Notes: generated from the sequence alone by a model not told the origin. Counted from the stretch's first letter, positions 1-7,102 are shown. The stretch: 64,000 nt of DNA from Clostridia bacterium (GCA_017621875.1 JAGASE010000001.1:248001-312000); one strand, 5' to 3'. Numbers and translations are program-made.

Positions 1-200
1 TTGACAAGAACAACATCATTCACTGCCCTGTTGGCAAGGTTTCCTTCGGTAAGGAAAAGCTGGCTGAAAACTTTAATGCACTTATGGGTGCTATCATCAA
101 GGCTAAGCCGGCAGCTGCAAAGGGTCAGTATTTAAGAAGCGTTGTTGTTTCAACAACAATGGGACCCGGAATAAAGCTTAACGGTTCAAAGCTTGGTTGA
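1..200 (+). CDS. rplA: 50S ribosomal protein L1, C-terminal part
   Basis: The open frame begins at base 3 and runs 65 codons to a TGA at 198-200; the start lies before the window. The translation contains HCPVGKVSF, a glycine-lysine stretch and the closing [10 protein letters not shown] segment typical of the L1 C-terminus. L1 binds 23S rRNA at the L1 stalk and acts in release of E-site tRNA. It sits directly upstream of the L10 leader and rplJ-rplL, the usual rplKAJL order. No clear terminator separates it from the rplJ promoter, so some read-through is possible. Confidence 0.93.
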   Translation, partial: DKNNIIHCPVGKVSFGKEKLAENFNALMGAIIKAKPAAAKGQYLRSVVVSTTMGPGIKLNGSKLG

Positions 201-248
201 TTAAATCTTCGGCAGATTTTAAAATCTGCCGGGATTTTTAAAAAAGTA

Positions 249-277
249 TTGACAAATTATGATTTCTGTGCTATATT
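249..277 (+). promoter_or_regulatory. Sigma-A type promoter for rplJ-rplL-yceD-rpmF
   Basis: A consensus -35 TTGACA lies at 249-254 and a -10 TATATT at 272-277, separated by 17 bp. Transcription would start near 284, just before the L10 leader hairpins, so rplJL has its own promoter as well as any read-through from rplA. Confidence 0.85.
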
Positions 278-297
278 AATATAGTTGGAAATAAATC

Positions 298-394
298 CGT
301 AGACAGTAGGCACAAAGGTAAGTCCTACCGAGGGTGTTAATTAGTTTTGATGACTAACGGCTCTTTTCGTCTACGAAAAAGAGCCTTTCTTTTT
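298..394 (+). promoter_or_regulatory. Ribosomal protein L10 leader with attenuator
   Basis: The untranslated region before rplJ shows the L10-leader layout: a closing helix CGTAGAC (298-304) with GTCTACG (369-375), an inner helix GTAGG (306-310) with CCTAC (324-328), and a TTAGT/ACTAA helix (341-357). The 3' side of the closing helix lies in the loop of a second hairpin, GGCTCTTTT (359-367) with AAAAGAGCC (377-385), which is followed by TTTCTTTTT. The second hairpin looks like an intrinsic terminator. In this family L10-(L7/L12)4 binds the leader and represses its own operon; the attenuation switch is inferred from the overlap. Confidence 0.85.
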
Positions 395-426
395 GAAAGG
401 CATAAAATCTTATAGGAGGTGACATT

Positions 427-1119
427 ATGCCAAACGAAAAGGTTTTGGAAGCAAAAAAAGCACAGGTTGCTGAAGTTGTTGAAGTACTTAACGGTGCAAC
501 AACAGGCGTTTTGGTTGACTACCGTGGTCTTAACGTTGAAGAAGACACAAAGCTCAGAAACGATTTAAGAGCAGCCGGCGTTAAATATTTTGTTATAAAA
601 AACACATTGCTTCGTTTAGCAGCAAACCAGGTTGGTCTTGAAGAGCTTGACAGCATGCTTCACGGCCCAACAGCATTGGCAGTTTCAGAGGATCCGGTAG
701 CTCCGGCAAAAATCCTTTTTGACTTTGCCAAGCAAAACGATAAGGTTGAAATCAAGACAGGCTTCATGGATGGTAAGGTAATGTCTATGGACGAGCTTAC
801 TACTCTTGCTAAGACTCCTTCAAAGGAAACTCTTATTGCAAAGATTATGGGCAGCCTGAATGCACCGGTTTCAAACCTTGTAAGATTGCTTAACACAATC
901 GCAGAAGGCGGCGAAGAAATCGCTGACTTAATTGCAAAGAAGAACGGTGAAGCTACAGCTGAAGCACCTGCAGCAGAAGAGACTCCGGCAGAGGAAACTG
1001 CTCCGGAAGCACCTGCAGCTGAGGAAGCTCCTGCAGAAGAAGCAGCACCGGCAGAAGAGGCTGCACCTGAAGCAGCAGCTGAAGAAACTTCAGAAGAAAA
1101 ACCTGCAGACGCAGAGTAA
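427..1119 (+). CDS. rplJ: 50S ribosomal protein L10 with acidic Ala/Glu/Pro C-terminal tail
   Basis: L10 forms the base of the ribosomal stalk and carries the L7/L12 dimers. Residues 1-173 match a normal L10: MPNEKVLEAKK start, DYRGLNVEE, YFVIKNTLL, a central GPTALAVSEDP, and a C-terminal helix that binds L12. Residues 174-230 are a 57-residue low-complexity tail made almost only of Ala, Glu, Pro and Thr, with 19 Glu and one Lys. This makes the protein about one third longer than the usual 165-175 residues. AGGAGG lies 7 bases before the ATG. rplL follows 31 bp downstream. Long acidic tails on L10 are uncommon but not unknown; the tail's role is unknown to me. Confidence 0.97.
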   Translation: MPNEKVLEAKKAQVAEVVEVLNGATTGVLVDYRGLNVEEDTKLRNDLRAAGVKYFVIKNTLLRLAANQVGLEELDSMLHGPTALAVSEDPVAPAKILFDFAKQNDKVEIKTGFMDGKVMSMDELTTLAKTPSKETLIAKIMGSLNAPVSNLVRLLNTIAEGGEEIADLIAKKNGEATAEAPAAEETPAEETAPEAPAAEEAPAEEAAPAEEAAPEAAAEETSEEKPADAE

Positions 1120-1150
1120 TTTAATTTTATTTAATTAGGAGGAAAATAAA

Positions 1151-1522
1151 ATGGCAGACATTCAGAAGATTTTAGATGATATCAAAGAATTGAAATTGTT
1201 GGAAGTAGCAGAGCTGGTTAAGCTGATGGAAGAAGAATTCGGCGTATCAGCAGCAGCTCCTGTAATGGTAGCAGGTGCAGTAGCAGAAGGCGGTGCAGCA
1301 GCAGCTGAACAGTCAGAGTTTGAAGTTGTACTTGCAGATGCAGGTGCTTCAAAGCTTAACGTTATCAAGGTTGTAAGAGAAATTACAGGTCTTGGTCTTA
1401 AGGAAGCAAAGGCTTTAGTTGACGAAGCTCCAAAGCCGCTTAAGTCAGGCGTAGCTAAGGAAGAAGCTGAAGAAATCAAGGCTAAGCTTGAAGAAGCAGG
1501 CGCTAAGGTTGAACTTAAATAA
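1151..1522 (+). CDS. rplL: 50S ribosomal protein L7/L12
   Basis: L7/L12 is the multicopy stalk protein that recruits translational GTPases. All parts of the 123-residue protein are present: N-terminal dimerisation domain (1-30, [18 protein letters not shown]), Ala-rich hinge (about 35-53) and the globular C-terminal domain with [20 protein letters not shown], the factor-binding helix. TTAGGAGGAAAATAAA precedes the ATG. The next start codon lies two bases after its stop, so it is cotranscribed with the DUF177 gene rather than with rpoB. Confidence 0.98.
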   Translation: MADIQKILDDIKELKLLEVAELVKLMEEEFGVSAAAPVMVAGAVAEGGAAAAEQSEFEVVLADAGASKLNVIKVVREITGLGLKEAKALVDEAPKPLKSGVAKEEAEEIKAKLEEAGAKVELK

Positions 1523-1524
1523 TT

Positions 1525-2043
1525 ATGCTTATAGACCTATCCGACATTATTAAGGATTATGGCGGTAAGTTAGAGCTTTGCGAAAGCTTTGAGATGCAGA
1601 ATACGACCTTTTTGGGCGAGGATTTTGCCTTTGAAGGTCCGTGTCTGTTTGAAGGAACGATACAGAATAACACAAAATCTCTGGAGCTTGAAGCGAATGT
1701 TACAGGCAAGCTTTCGGTGCGTTGTGCACGCTGTGCCAAGCCGATGATTGTCAGCATATGCTTCCCGGTTTCGGAAATTCTTGTCCGCGAGGACGCTGAA
1801 TTTACCGAGGACGAAGATGTTGTTGTATATTCGGGTAGTTCGATTGATCTTTCAGAAGTAATAACTAACAGCTTTTTAATGAATGTATCAGGGAAATATC
1901 TGTGCAGTGAGGACTGCAAGGGACTTTGTCCGCATTGCGGTGTAAATCTCAACGAAACGTCCTGCAGCTGCGAAAAGGATATTATTGATCCCCGGTGGGA
2001 AAAATTAGCCGAAATTATGAAGAATATGTCTGATACTGAATAG
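1525..2043 (+). CDS. DUF177 (YceD-like) protein
   Basis: This 172-residue protein belongs to the YceD/DUF177 family, which is almost always encoded next to rpmF and has been linked to 23S rRNA or large-subunit assembly. The N-terminal half is a beta-rich domain with CARCAK near residue 70. The C-terminal half holds the conserved Cys cluster ([17 protein letters not shown]), probably a metal site. Its ATG is only two bases after the rplL stop and has a weak ribosome-binding site, so translation is probably coupled to rplL. Its fusion to the rplJL operon, where rpoB is normally found, is unusual. Confidence 0.9.
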   Translation: MLIDLSDIIKDYGGKLELCESFEMQNTTFLGEDFAFEGPCLFEGTIQNNTKSLELEANVTGKLSVRCARCAKPMIVSICFPVSEILVREDAEFTEDEDVVVYSGSSIDLSEVITNSFLMNVSGKYLCSEDCKGLCPHCGVNLNETSCSCEKDIIDPRWEKLAEIMKNMSDTE

Positions 2044-2057
2044 GAGGTGCGATTAAG

Positions 2058-2237
2058 ATGGCAGTACCTAAGGGTAAAGTATCTAAATCAAGAAGAGATA
2101 AAAGAAGAGCTAATTGGAAGCTTGAAGTTCCTGGTATGGTGGAGTGTCCGCATTGCCATGAATATAAAATGCCTCATAAGGTTTGTAAGGCTTGCGGCTA
2201 TTACAATGGCAAAGAGGTTGTAAAGGTTTCTGAGTAA
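2058..2237 (+). CDS. rpmF: 50S ribosomal protein L32
   Basis: A 59-residue protein starting [20 protein letters not shown], the L32 signature, followed by a zinc-ribbon pair CPHC (residues 30-33) and CKAC (43-46). The zinc-ribbon (C+) form is the zinc-dependent paralogue. AGGAGG precedes the ATG by 9 bases. It is the last gene of the rplJ-rplL-yceD-rpmF unit and is followed by a strong terminator. Confidence 0.96.
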   Translation: MAVPKGKVSKSRRDKRRANWKLEVPGMVECPHCHEYKMPHKVCKACGYYNGKEVVKVSE

Positions 2238-2249
2238 GTAATTTTTCTG

Positions 2250-2276
2250 CGGAGTGCTTCGGCACTCCGTTTTTTT
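2250..2276 (+). terminator. Intrinsic terminator after rpmF
   Basis: A perfect stem CGGAGTGC/GCACTCCG closed by a TTCG tetraloop (2250-2269) is followed by seven T residues. Confidence 0.92.
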
Positions 2277-2553
2277 ATTATGTAGGAAACCTGCGTTCAG
2301 CAATGACGGAATAACAAAATTGCTACCAAAATCCTACGCCCGCAGGCGGGGCTTCTATCAGAAGCTTTTTTATTATGCAGGAAATTGCGTTCAGCAATGG
2401 CGGAATAACAAAATTGCTACCAAAATCCTACGCCCGCAGGCGGGGCTTCTATCAGAAGCTTTTTTATTATGCAGGAAATTGCGTTCAGCAATGACGGAAT
2501 AACAAAATTGCTACCAAAATCCTACGCCCGCAGGCGGGGCTTCTATCAGAAGC
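2271..2553 (+). repeat. Three tandem 94-95 bp direct repeats, each ending in a terminator-like hairpin
   Basis: Copies lie at 2271-2365 (95 bp), 2366-2459 (94 bp) and 2460-2553 (94 bp). Copies 2 and 3 differ at one position (AATGGCGG against AATGACGG); copy 1 differs near TGTAGGAAACCTGCG. Each unit holds an ATTGC/GCAAT inverted pair, a CCCGC-AG-GCGGG palindrome and the hairpin GCTTCT-ATC-AGAAGC followed by six or more T (2351-2371, 2445-2465, 2539-2559). There are no spacers, so this is not CRISPR. The whole 2238-2590 gap is accounted for by the rpmF terminator and these repeats; the short open frames crossing them show no coding signal. Confidence 0.9.
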
Positions 2554-2590
2554 TTTTTTATAAAGTATGTGCTAAAAACATCAGAATGAA

Positions 2591-3370
2591 TTATAATTCA
2601 CTCTGATGTTCGTTTTTTTTATTCTTATATTCTTTAGGAGATACGCCAAAATAATGCTTAAACATTTTTGAAAAAGTAAATATTTCGCAGTACCCGACAG
2701 ATGCGGCAGCAACGGAAACGGGGATCCCCTTGTCTATCAAAAGCGAAGCGGCTAAGTTCATTCTGTAATTCAATAAATACTGCTTTGGGGAAACTCCTGT
2801 TTTTCTTTTAAAATGTGCAGAAAAATATGTCCTGTCAAGATTTAATCTGGCAGCGATATCGGAAACTGTTATTTTGTTCATATATTCTGAATGTATGTAA
2901 TCGAGAGCTGCTTTTACATAATCGTTTGAAGTTTTTTCCTTTCCCAACAATAACGCAAATAAATCCCAAAGTCTGGCAACTAAATATGCACTTCTTCCTT
3001 CTGAAAAGTTTTCGCACTCCTTCATTTTTGTAAAAATGTCAGCTGCCTCCGGACATCTGATGGTATGCGGGAGTTTTTTTGGCAGCATTTCGTTTGTTGT
3101 AAAGCCAATCCATATATAGTGCCAGGGATTTTTGCCGTCTGCCTCATAGTAAGTTTCGACGTATGGTGGAATAATAAACATTTCTCCCGGCGAAATATCG
3201 TATGTTCGACCGTTTATTTTAAAAATTCCAAAGCCGGAAACAACAAAGTGTATAAGCCAATGTGTGCGTACTGCCGGACCAAAGAAGTGGGATTTTTCAC
3301 AGGATTGATAGCCGAATTGCACCGGATTTAAGCCGGAATAGGCTTTATCGGAAATAATAACGCTATGCAT
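2591..3370 (-). CDS. AraC-family transcriptional regulator, cupin type
   Basis: The protein has an N-terminal AraC-type cupin domain (HWLIHFVVSGFG, then GEMFIIPP and WHYIWIGF, sensing a sugar in this family) and two C-terminal helix-turn-helix units (ITVSDIAARLNLDRTYFSAHFKRKTG and VSVAAASVGYCEIFTFSKMFKHYFGVSPKEYK). The start at 3370 is chosen because GGAGG lies upstream, although its 14-base spacing is long; an in-frame ATG at 3409 would be nearly leaderless from the promoter found. It is divergent from the GH4 alpha-galactosidase-like gene, 109 bp apart, and probably activates it in response to an alpha-galactoside. Confidence 0.88.
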   Translation of the reverse strand: MHSVIISDKAYSGLNPVQFGYQSCEKSHFFGPAVRTHWLIHFVVSGFGIFKINGRTYDISPGEMFIIPPYVETYYEADGKNPWHYIWIGFTTNEMLPKKLPHTIRCPEAADIFTKMKECENFSEGRSAYLVARLWDLFALLLGKEKTSNDYVKAALDYIHSEYMNKITVSDIAARLNLDRTYFSAHFKRKTGVSPKQYLLNYRMNLAASLLIDKGIPVSVAAASVGYCEIFTFSKMFKHYFGVSPKEYKNKKNEHQSEL

Positions 3371-3420
3371 AATAGATATTTCAACCTCCAAAAAACAACA
3401 AAATGACAAATTTTAATAAC

Positions 3421-3450
3421 ATTATACCATTTCTATTTATAGGGTGTCAA
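3421..3450 (-). promoter_or_regulatory. Promoter of the AraC gene, overlapping the divergent GH4 control region
   Basis: Read on the minus strand, TTGACA (3445-3450) and TATAAT (3421-3426) are separated by 18 bp. A plus-strand TATAAT at 3453-3458, immediately beyond, is the likely -10 of the GH4 gene and has a poor -35. The two promoters therefore abut, with the activated gene having the weaker one. Confidence 0.75.
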
Positions 3451-3479
3451 TGTATAATTACATTAAGGAGGCGATATTT

Positions 3480-4799
3480 ATGAAAATAACATTTATGGGA
3501 GCAGGAAGTACGGTCTTTGCAAGAAACGTAATCGGAGACTGTATGTGCGTTGAGTCTTTAAGAGACAGTGTGTTTGCTCTCTATGACATTGACCCTGTAC
3601 GTATAGAGGAAAGCAGGGTTATTTTAGAGGCAATCCGCAAGGAAAAGGGCGGATTTGGAAAAATAGAATGCTATACAGGCGTTGAAAACAGAAAGGAAGC
3701 ATTAAAAGGTGCGAGCTTTGTTGTAAATGCAATACAGGTTGGTGGATATGACCCGTGTACGATTTTAGATTTTGAAATTCCAAAAAAATACGGTCTGCGT
3801 CAGACTATTGCCGATACACTCGGCATTGGAGGGATTATGCGTGCACTGCGTACAATTCCTGTTATGGACGATTTTGCAAAGGATATGGCAGAGGTTTGTC
3901 CTGATGCGCTGTTTTTAAACTACACAAATCCTATGGCAATGCTAACAGGATATATGCTTCAGCATACTCCAATTAACACAATAGGTCTTTGTCACAGTGT
4001 CCAGGTTTGCTCTGAAGGATTGCTGAAGGGTTTAGGCATGGAAGACAAGCTTGATGGAAGAAAAGAGCTTATAGCGGGTATAAACCATATGGCATGGCTT
4101 TTGGAAATAAAGGATAAAGACGGTGTTGACCTTTATCCTGAAATTAAGTCGAAGGTTGATGCTTACATAGCAAATCCGGATAATAAGGATAAAGTACGTA
4201 TGGAATATATTAAGAATTTCGGATATTACTGCACCGAATCAAGCGAGCATAACGCTGAATATAATCCGTTTTATATAAAGAGTAAGTATCCTGAGCTTAT
4301 TGAAAAGTATAATATTCCGCTTGATGAATATCCGCGTAGATGCATAGACCTGATTGATTCCTGGAAGAAGGAATATGCTGAAATGTTGAAAAATGGTATT
4401 AAGGAGCATACCAGAAGTAAGGAATATGCCGCATGCATAATGCAGAGCATCGTGGAAAATACACCGTATCAGATAGGCGGAAATGTTTTGAATAGGGGAC
4501 ATATAATTGCGAACTTCCCTGAAAAAGCATGTATTGAAGTCCCTTGCCTTGTAAACGGAAATGGTATTATACCTTGCCATGTAGGCAAAATTCCTACGCA
4601 GTGTGCGGCGATGAATATGTCAAATATAAATGTTCAGCTTTTGACTATTGAGGCAGCTGCAACAAGAAAGAAAGAGCATATTTATCAGGCAGCCATGATG
4701 GATCCGCATACTGCTGCGGAGTTAGATATTGATACAATAAAGAAAATGGTAGATGAGCTTATTGAAGCTCACGGAGACTATTTACCAAAATTCAATTAA
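3480..4799 (+). CDS. melA: GH4 family glycosidase, alpha-galactosidase (MelA)-like
   Basis: GH4 enzymes use NAD+ and a divalent metal for redox-assisted glycoside cleavage. The 439-residue product starts MKITFMGAGSTVFARN, a Rossmann NAD-binding motif, then LYDIDPVRI (cofactor adenosine site), ADTLGIGG, FLNYTNPMAM, GLCHSVQ (metal-binding Cys/His) and INHMAW (metal-binding His), all as in MelA. Length matches the family. The ATG at 3480 is preferred over one 36 bases upstream because AAGGAGG lies correctly before it. With no signal peptide it must act on imported sugars. Specificity could instead be alpha-glucoside or galacturonide; the CHSVQ motif favours alpha-galactoside. Confidence 0.86.
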   Translation: MKITFMGAGSTVFARNVIGDCMCVESLRDSVFALYDIDPVRIEESRVILEAIRKEKGGFGKIECYTGVENRKEALKGASFVVNAIQVGGYDPCTILDFEIPKKYGLRQTIADTLGIGGIMRALRTIPVMDDFAKDMAEVCPDALFLNYTNPMAMLTGYMLQHTPINTIGLCHSVQVCSEGLLKGLGMEDKLDGRKELIAGINHMAWLLEIKDKDGVDLYPEIKSKVDAYIANPDNKDKVRMEYIKNFGYYCTESSEHNAEYNPFYIKSKYPELIEKYNIPLDEYPRRCIDLIDSWKKEYAEMLKNGIKEHTRSKEYAACIMQSIVENTPYQIGGNVLNRGHIIANFPEKACIEVPCLVNGNGIIPCHVGKIPTQCAAMNMSNINVQLLTIEAAATRKKEHIYQAAMMDPHTAAELDIDTIKKMVDELIEAHGDYLPKFN

Positions 4800-4880
4800 G
4801 TAAATATTTAAAACCCGCAAGCCTGTTTGGTTGCAGACTTTTGAATAACAAAGAAATTATGAAAAATACAGTAAAAAATG

Positions 4881-4909
4881 TTGACAAACTATTATGGTTG
4901 TGGTATAAT
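4881..4909 (+). promoter_or_regulatory. Sigma-A promoter for rplU-rpmA
   Basis: TTGACA (4881-4886) and TATAAT (4904-4909) with an exact 17-bp spacer lie just before the L21 leader. Confidence 0.88.
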
Positions 4910-4915
4910 ATCTGA

Positions 4916-4975
4916 GTATCCGCATGAGTGCATGGTTATAAATCCCAATGGGTACCGGCATCAGCGTGACTTCAT
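4916..4975 (+). promoter_or_regulatory. Ribosomal protein L21 leader
   Basis: The 5' UTR of rplU contains the conserved L21-leader core GGTTATAAATCCCAATGGG followed by TACCGGCATCAGCG. It lies between the consensus promoter and the AAGGAGG of rplU. In Bacillota this structured leader is thought to mediate autoregulation by L21. Confidence 0.82.
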
Positions 4976-4996
4976 ATTATAAGGAGGTGTGTTTTA

Positions 4997-5308
4997 ATGT
5001 ACGCAATTTTGGAAACAGGCGGAAAGCAGTACAAGGTTGAAGAAGGCAGCGTTATCTTCGTTGAAAAGCTGGAAACAGCAGAGGGCGAAAGCGTTACTTT
5101 CGATAAGGTTCTTGCAGTTGCTGACGGCGACAATGTAACAGTTGGAACACCGGTAGTTAGCGGTGCTACAGTTACAGGTAAAGTTACAAAGCAGGGAAAG
5201 GCTAAAAAGATCTATGTCTTCAAAATGAAGAGAAAGAAGAACGAGCGTTCTAAAAAAGGTCACAGACAGCCTTACACAAAGGTTACTATCGAATCTATCA
5301 ATGCTTAA
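4997..5308 (+). CDS. rplU: 50S ribosomal protein L21
   Basis: A 103-residue protein beginning [20 protein letters not shown] and containing [20 protein letters not shown], both diagnostic for L21, which binds 23S rRNA domain I. AAGGAGGTGTG precedes the ATG. The next gene, 42 bp away, is rpmA; the protease gene prp (ysxB) that normally lies between them in Bacillota is absent. Confidence 0.98.
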   Translation: MYAILETGGKQYKVEEGSVIFVEKLETAEGESVTFDKVLAVADGDNVTVGTPVVSGATVTGKVTKQGKAKKIYVFKMKRKKNERSKKGHRQPYTKVTIESINA

Positions 5309-5350
5309 TCAGCATATTAAATTCAAATTGGAAAGCTGAGGTGTTTTTAA

Positions 5351-5605
5351 ATGGCTCATAAAAAAGGTATGGGATCTACCAAGAACGGTCGTGACAGCGA
5401 AAGTAAACGTCTTGGTGTGAAGAGAGCTGATGGTCAGTTCGTTTTAGCAGGAAACATTCTTGTTAGACAGAGAGGAACAAAAATCCATCCGGGTAACAAT
5501 GTAGGTATCGGAAGTGATGATACACTTTTTGCATTGATTGACGGAAAGGTTAAGTTCGAAAGAAAAGGCAGAGATAAGAAGCAGTGCAGCGTTTATTCTG
5601 CATAA
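5351..5605 (+). CDS. rpmA: 50S ribosomal protein L27, form without the cleaved N-terminal extension
   Basis: The 84-residue protein begins [20 protein letters not shown], so the functional N-terminus that reaches the peptidyl-transferase centre is encoded directly, as in Gram-negative bacteria. Bacillota usually encode a roughly 9-residue extension ending in FF-A or LF-A that Prp removes. Here an in-frame TAA immediately precedes the ATG, which excludes such an extension, and prp is missing from the locus. The rest ([13 protein letters not shown]-type loop, [14 protein letters not shown]) is normal. A terminator follows. Confidence 0.97.
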   Translation: MAHKKGMGSTKNGRDSESKRLGVKRADGQFVLAGNILVRQRGTKIHPGNNVGIGSDDTLFALIDGKVKFERKGRDKKQCSVYSA

Positions 5606-5624
5606 ATATCTTATAAAGCTGATA

Positions 5625-5650
5625 AGCGTCCGAAAACGGACGCTTTTTTG
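5625..5650 (+). terminator. Intrinsic terminator after rpmA
   Basis: AGCGTCCG-AAAA-CGGACGCT (5625-5644) followed by a T-rich tract. Confidence 0.93.
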
Positions 5651-5679
5651 TTTTTTCCATAAAAAGGAAAAAAAGGGGG

Positions 5680-5708
5680 TAGACAAATAGATATTTTTGT
5701 GTTATACT
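5680..5708 (+). promoter_or_regulatory. Promoter of the candidate structured RNA
   Basis: TAGACA (5680-5685) and TATACT (5703-5708) with a 17-bp spacer. Transcription would start near 5715, exactly where the closing helix of the candidate RNA begins. Confidence 0.7.
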
Positions 5709-5714
5709 ATAATG

Positions 5715-5863
5715 GCAACGCAGTTTAATATTAGTCAACACGGGGTTAACATTTGGAAAAAATGTAGACTTTGGTAATCATATCTTGTGTTGATGTGGAC
5801 TGCGTTGCAACAGTATCGAAGTCGCGTTTTTCGTGCGTTGACTTCGCAGTCAACGCATTTTTT
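5715..5863 (+). ncRNA. Candidate structured RNA of unknown class with attenuator-like 3' end
   Basis: No coding frame fits this region. A 10-bp closing helix pairs GCAACGCAGT (5715-5724) with ACTGCGTTGC (5799-5808). Inside it TCAACAC (5735-5741) pairs with GTGTTGA (5787-5793), with a small ACATTT/AAATGT hairpin and a possible GGTTA/TAATC helix further in. Downstream, CGAAGTC (5817-5823) can pair with GACTTCG (5840-5846), which would break the terminator at 5834-5863. This is the architecture of a riboswitch or attenuator, or of a terminated small RNA. I cannot match it to a known family. The nearest downstream gene is the AbrB-type regulator at 6017. The rest of the 5606-6016 gap holds the rpmA terminator and a possible promoter at 5947. 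Confidence 0.6.
5834..5863 (+). terminator. Intrinsic terminator of the candidate RNA
   Basis: TGCGTTGACT (5834-5843) pairs perfectly with AGTCAACGCA (5848-5857) around a 4-base loop and is followed by six T. Confidence 0.9.
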
Positions 5864-5946
5864 ATTATGGAAATTACATTCAAATGTTATTTTGCACAGA
5901 AAAAGTAAAAGAGCTTGTGTATAGTTCCCGTAATGTAAAATTTTTG

Positions 5947-5975
5947 TTGACTTTTGTCGGATTTTGAAATAAAAT
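5947..5975 (+). promoter_or_regulatory. Possible promoter for the AbrB-type gene
   Basis: TTGACT (5947-5952) and TAAAAT (5970-5975), 17-bp spacer. A TATAAT at 5979-5984 has no -35 at proper distance. If real, the regulator does not depend on read-through from the upstream RNA. Confidence 0.5.
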
Positions 5976-6016
5976 ATTTATAATGGGGTATCTGATAGAA
6001 AGTAAGGGTGAATATT

Positions 6017-6265
6017 ATGAAAGGTACGGGAATGAGCCGTCCTATAGACGAGCTTGGAAGAGTAGTAATTCCAAAGGAAATTCGTAAGGCACTGGGTCTT
6101 AATGTTAAAGAGCCTTTGGAGATATATCTTGAAGATGAAAAAATAATCTTAAAAAAGAGAGAGGATAAGTGTGTTTTTTGCGGAAACCAAGAAAAGCTTA
6201 CGCAGGTGAGTGATAAAAATATTTGCAAAGCATGCATAGAAAAAATTAAGCTGTTAGAAAACTGA
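6017..6265 (+). CDS. AbrB/SpoVT-type transition-state regulator with zinc ribbon
   Basis: The 82-residue protein has the swapped-hairpin DNA-binding domain of the AbrB/SpoVT/MazE family (MKGTGMSRPIDELGRVVIPK and the LEIYLEDEKIILKK strand pair). A C-terminal CVFCGN...ICKAC zinc ribbon follows, an arrangement common in Clostridia. ATG 6017 is chosen over an in-frame GTG at 6008 because AAGGGTG lies six bases before it. It is a likely dimeric regulator of stationary-phase or sporulation genes; its targets cannot be read here. Confidence 0.9.
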   Translation: MKGTGMSRPIDELGRVVIPKEIRKALGLNVKEPLEIYLEDEKIILKKREDKCVFCGNQEKLTQVSDKNICKACIEKIKLLEN

Positions 6266-6288
6266 GGGTGAGTGCCGTCAGTTTTTTT
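6260..6288 (+). terminator. Weak intrinsic terminator overlapping the AbrB-type stop codon
   Basis: AACTGA (6260-6265, including the stop) pairs with TCAGTT (6278-6283) across a 12-base loop and is followed by a T run. Confidence 0.55.
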
Positions 6289-6363
6289 ATTTAAAAAATT
6301 GCCATCTCTAATTTTATTTTAATATTCTGCATGTATAATACAAAATAAAAGGAGGGATTAACT

Positions 6364-7092
6364 ATGGCGATAGAGGTCTTTAACAGGTATGAGCATAAAT
6401 ATCTTCTTGATAAAGAGACCTACGAAAAGCTTATAGAGACGATAGAAGCTCACATGGAGCTTGATTCTTATAACTTAAACCATAATTTTTATACTATTAC
6501 AAATATATATTATGACACCGATGATGATTACCTTATACGTACATCGCTTTCAAAGCCTATATACAAGGAAAAACTGAGGCTGAGAGCATATGGAGTACCG
6601 AGGAAAGAGGATAAGGTATTTCTGGAGATTAAGAAAAAGTATAACGGCATTGTAAATAAGCGGCGCACAAAGCTTCGGCTTGATGAGGCATGTGAGTTTG
6701 CAAAGACAGGAGAGCCGCCGGAATTTAAAGAATACATGAACAAACAGGTAGTAAAGGAAATCACATATTTTCTGCATAGATACAGCCTAAAGCCCAAGCT
6801 GTATCTGGCGTATGACAGGATTGCGTACTTTGAACAGGGAAATCCGGATCTCAGAATATCCTTTGACACAAATATCCGTACGAGACGCTATGACTTAAGC
6901 TTGGACAGCGGTGACTACGGTGAGCCGTTGCTCGATAAGGACGTATATCTTATGGAAATTAAAACTGCTCGTGCAAAGCCGCTGTGGCTTGTACATGTGC
7001 TTACCGAGCTTGATATCAAGCGTCAAAACTTTTCCAAATACGGAACAGAATTTAAAAATACTGTGCCGCAAAAATTGAAAACTGCAATATGA
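6364..7092 (+). CDS. VTC-domain (polyphosphate polymerase-like) protein
   Basis: The 242-residue protein matches the VTC/CYTH-like tunnel fold. It has NRYEHKYLLDKETY at the start, then NIYYDTDDDYLIRTSL, KLRLRAYG, FLEIKKKYNGIVNKRR and a closing VYLMEIKTARAKPLWL. The alternating basic and acidic strand residues (K-x-R-x-R, E-x-K-K-K, E-x-K) are those that bind triphosphate and metal in yeast Vtc4. There is no transmembrane segment. AAGGAGGGATTAACT precedes the ATG. The next gene, a DUF4956 membrane protein, starts 10 bp later; the pairing is common in Bacillota and Bacteroidota. Polyphosphate synthesis is inferred from the family only. Confidence 0.88.
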   Translation: MAIEVFNRYEHKYLLDKETYEKLIETIEAHMELDSYNLNHNFYTITNIYYDTDDDYLIRTSLSKPIYKEKLRLRAYGVPRKEDKVFLEIKKKYNGIVNKRRTKLRLDEACEFAKTGEPPEFKEYMNKQVVKEITYFLHRYSLKPKLYLAYDRIAYFEQGNPDLRISFDTNIRTRRYDLSLDSGDYGEPLLDKDVYLMEIKTARAKPLWLVHVLTELDIKRQNFSKYGTEFKNTVPQKLKTAI

Positions 7093-7102
7093 GGTAATTA
7101 AA

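Noticed and set aside
932-1138. Basic Leu/Lys/Gln-rich open frame inside rplJ
   Set aside because: It is the second frame of the repetitive Ala/Glu tail of L10; codon pattern and neighbours support L10 only.
2271-2553. CRISPR array or a coding gene in the tandem repeats
   Set aside because: Units are 94-95 bp with no spacers between them, and the open frames across them lack a ribosome-binding site and shift between copies.
5715-5863. 6S RNA or T-box assignment for the structured region
   Set aside because: 6S should form a longer rod with a central bubble, and a T-box should show its conserved AGGGTGGNACCGCG; neither is visible.
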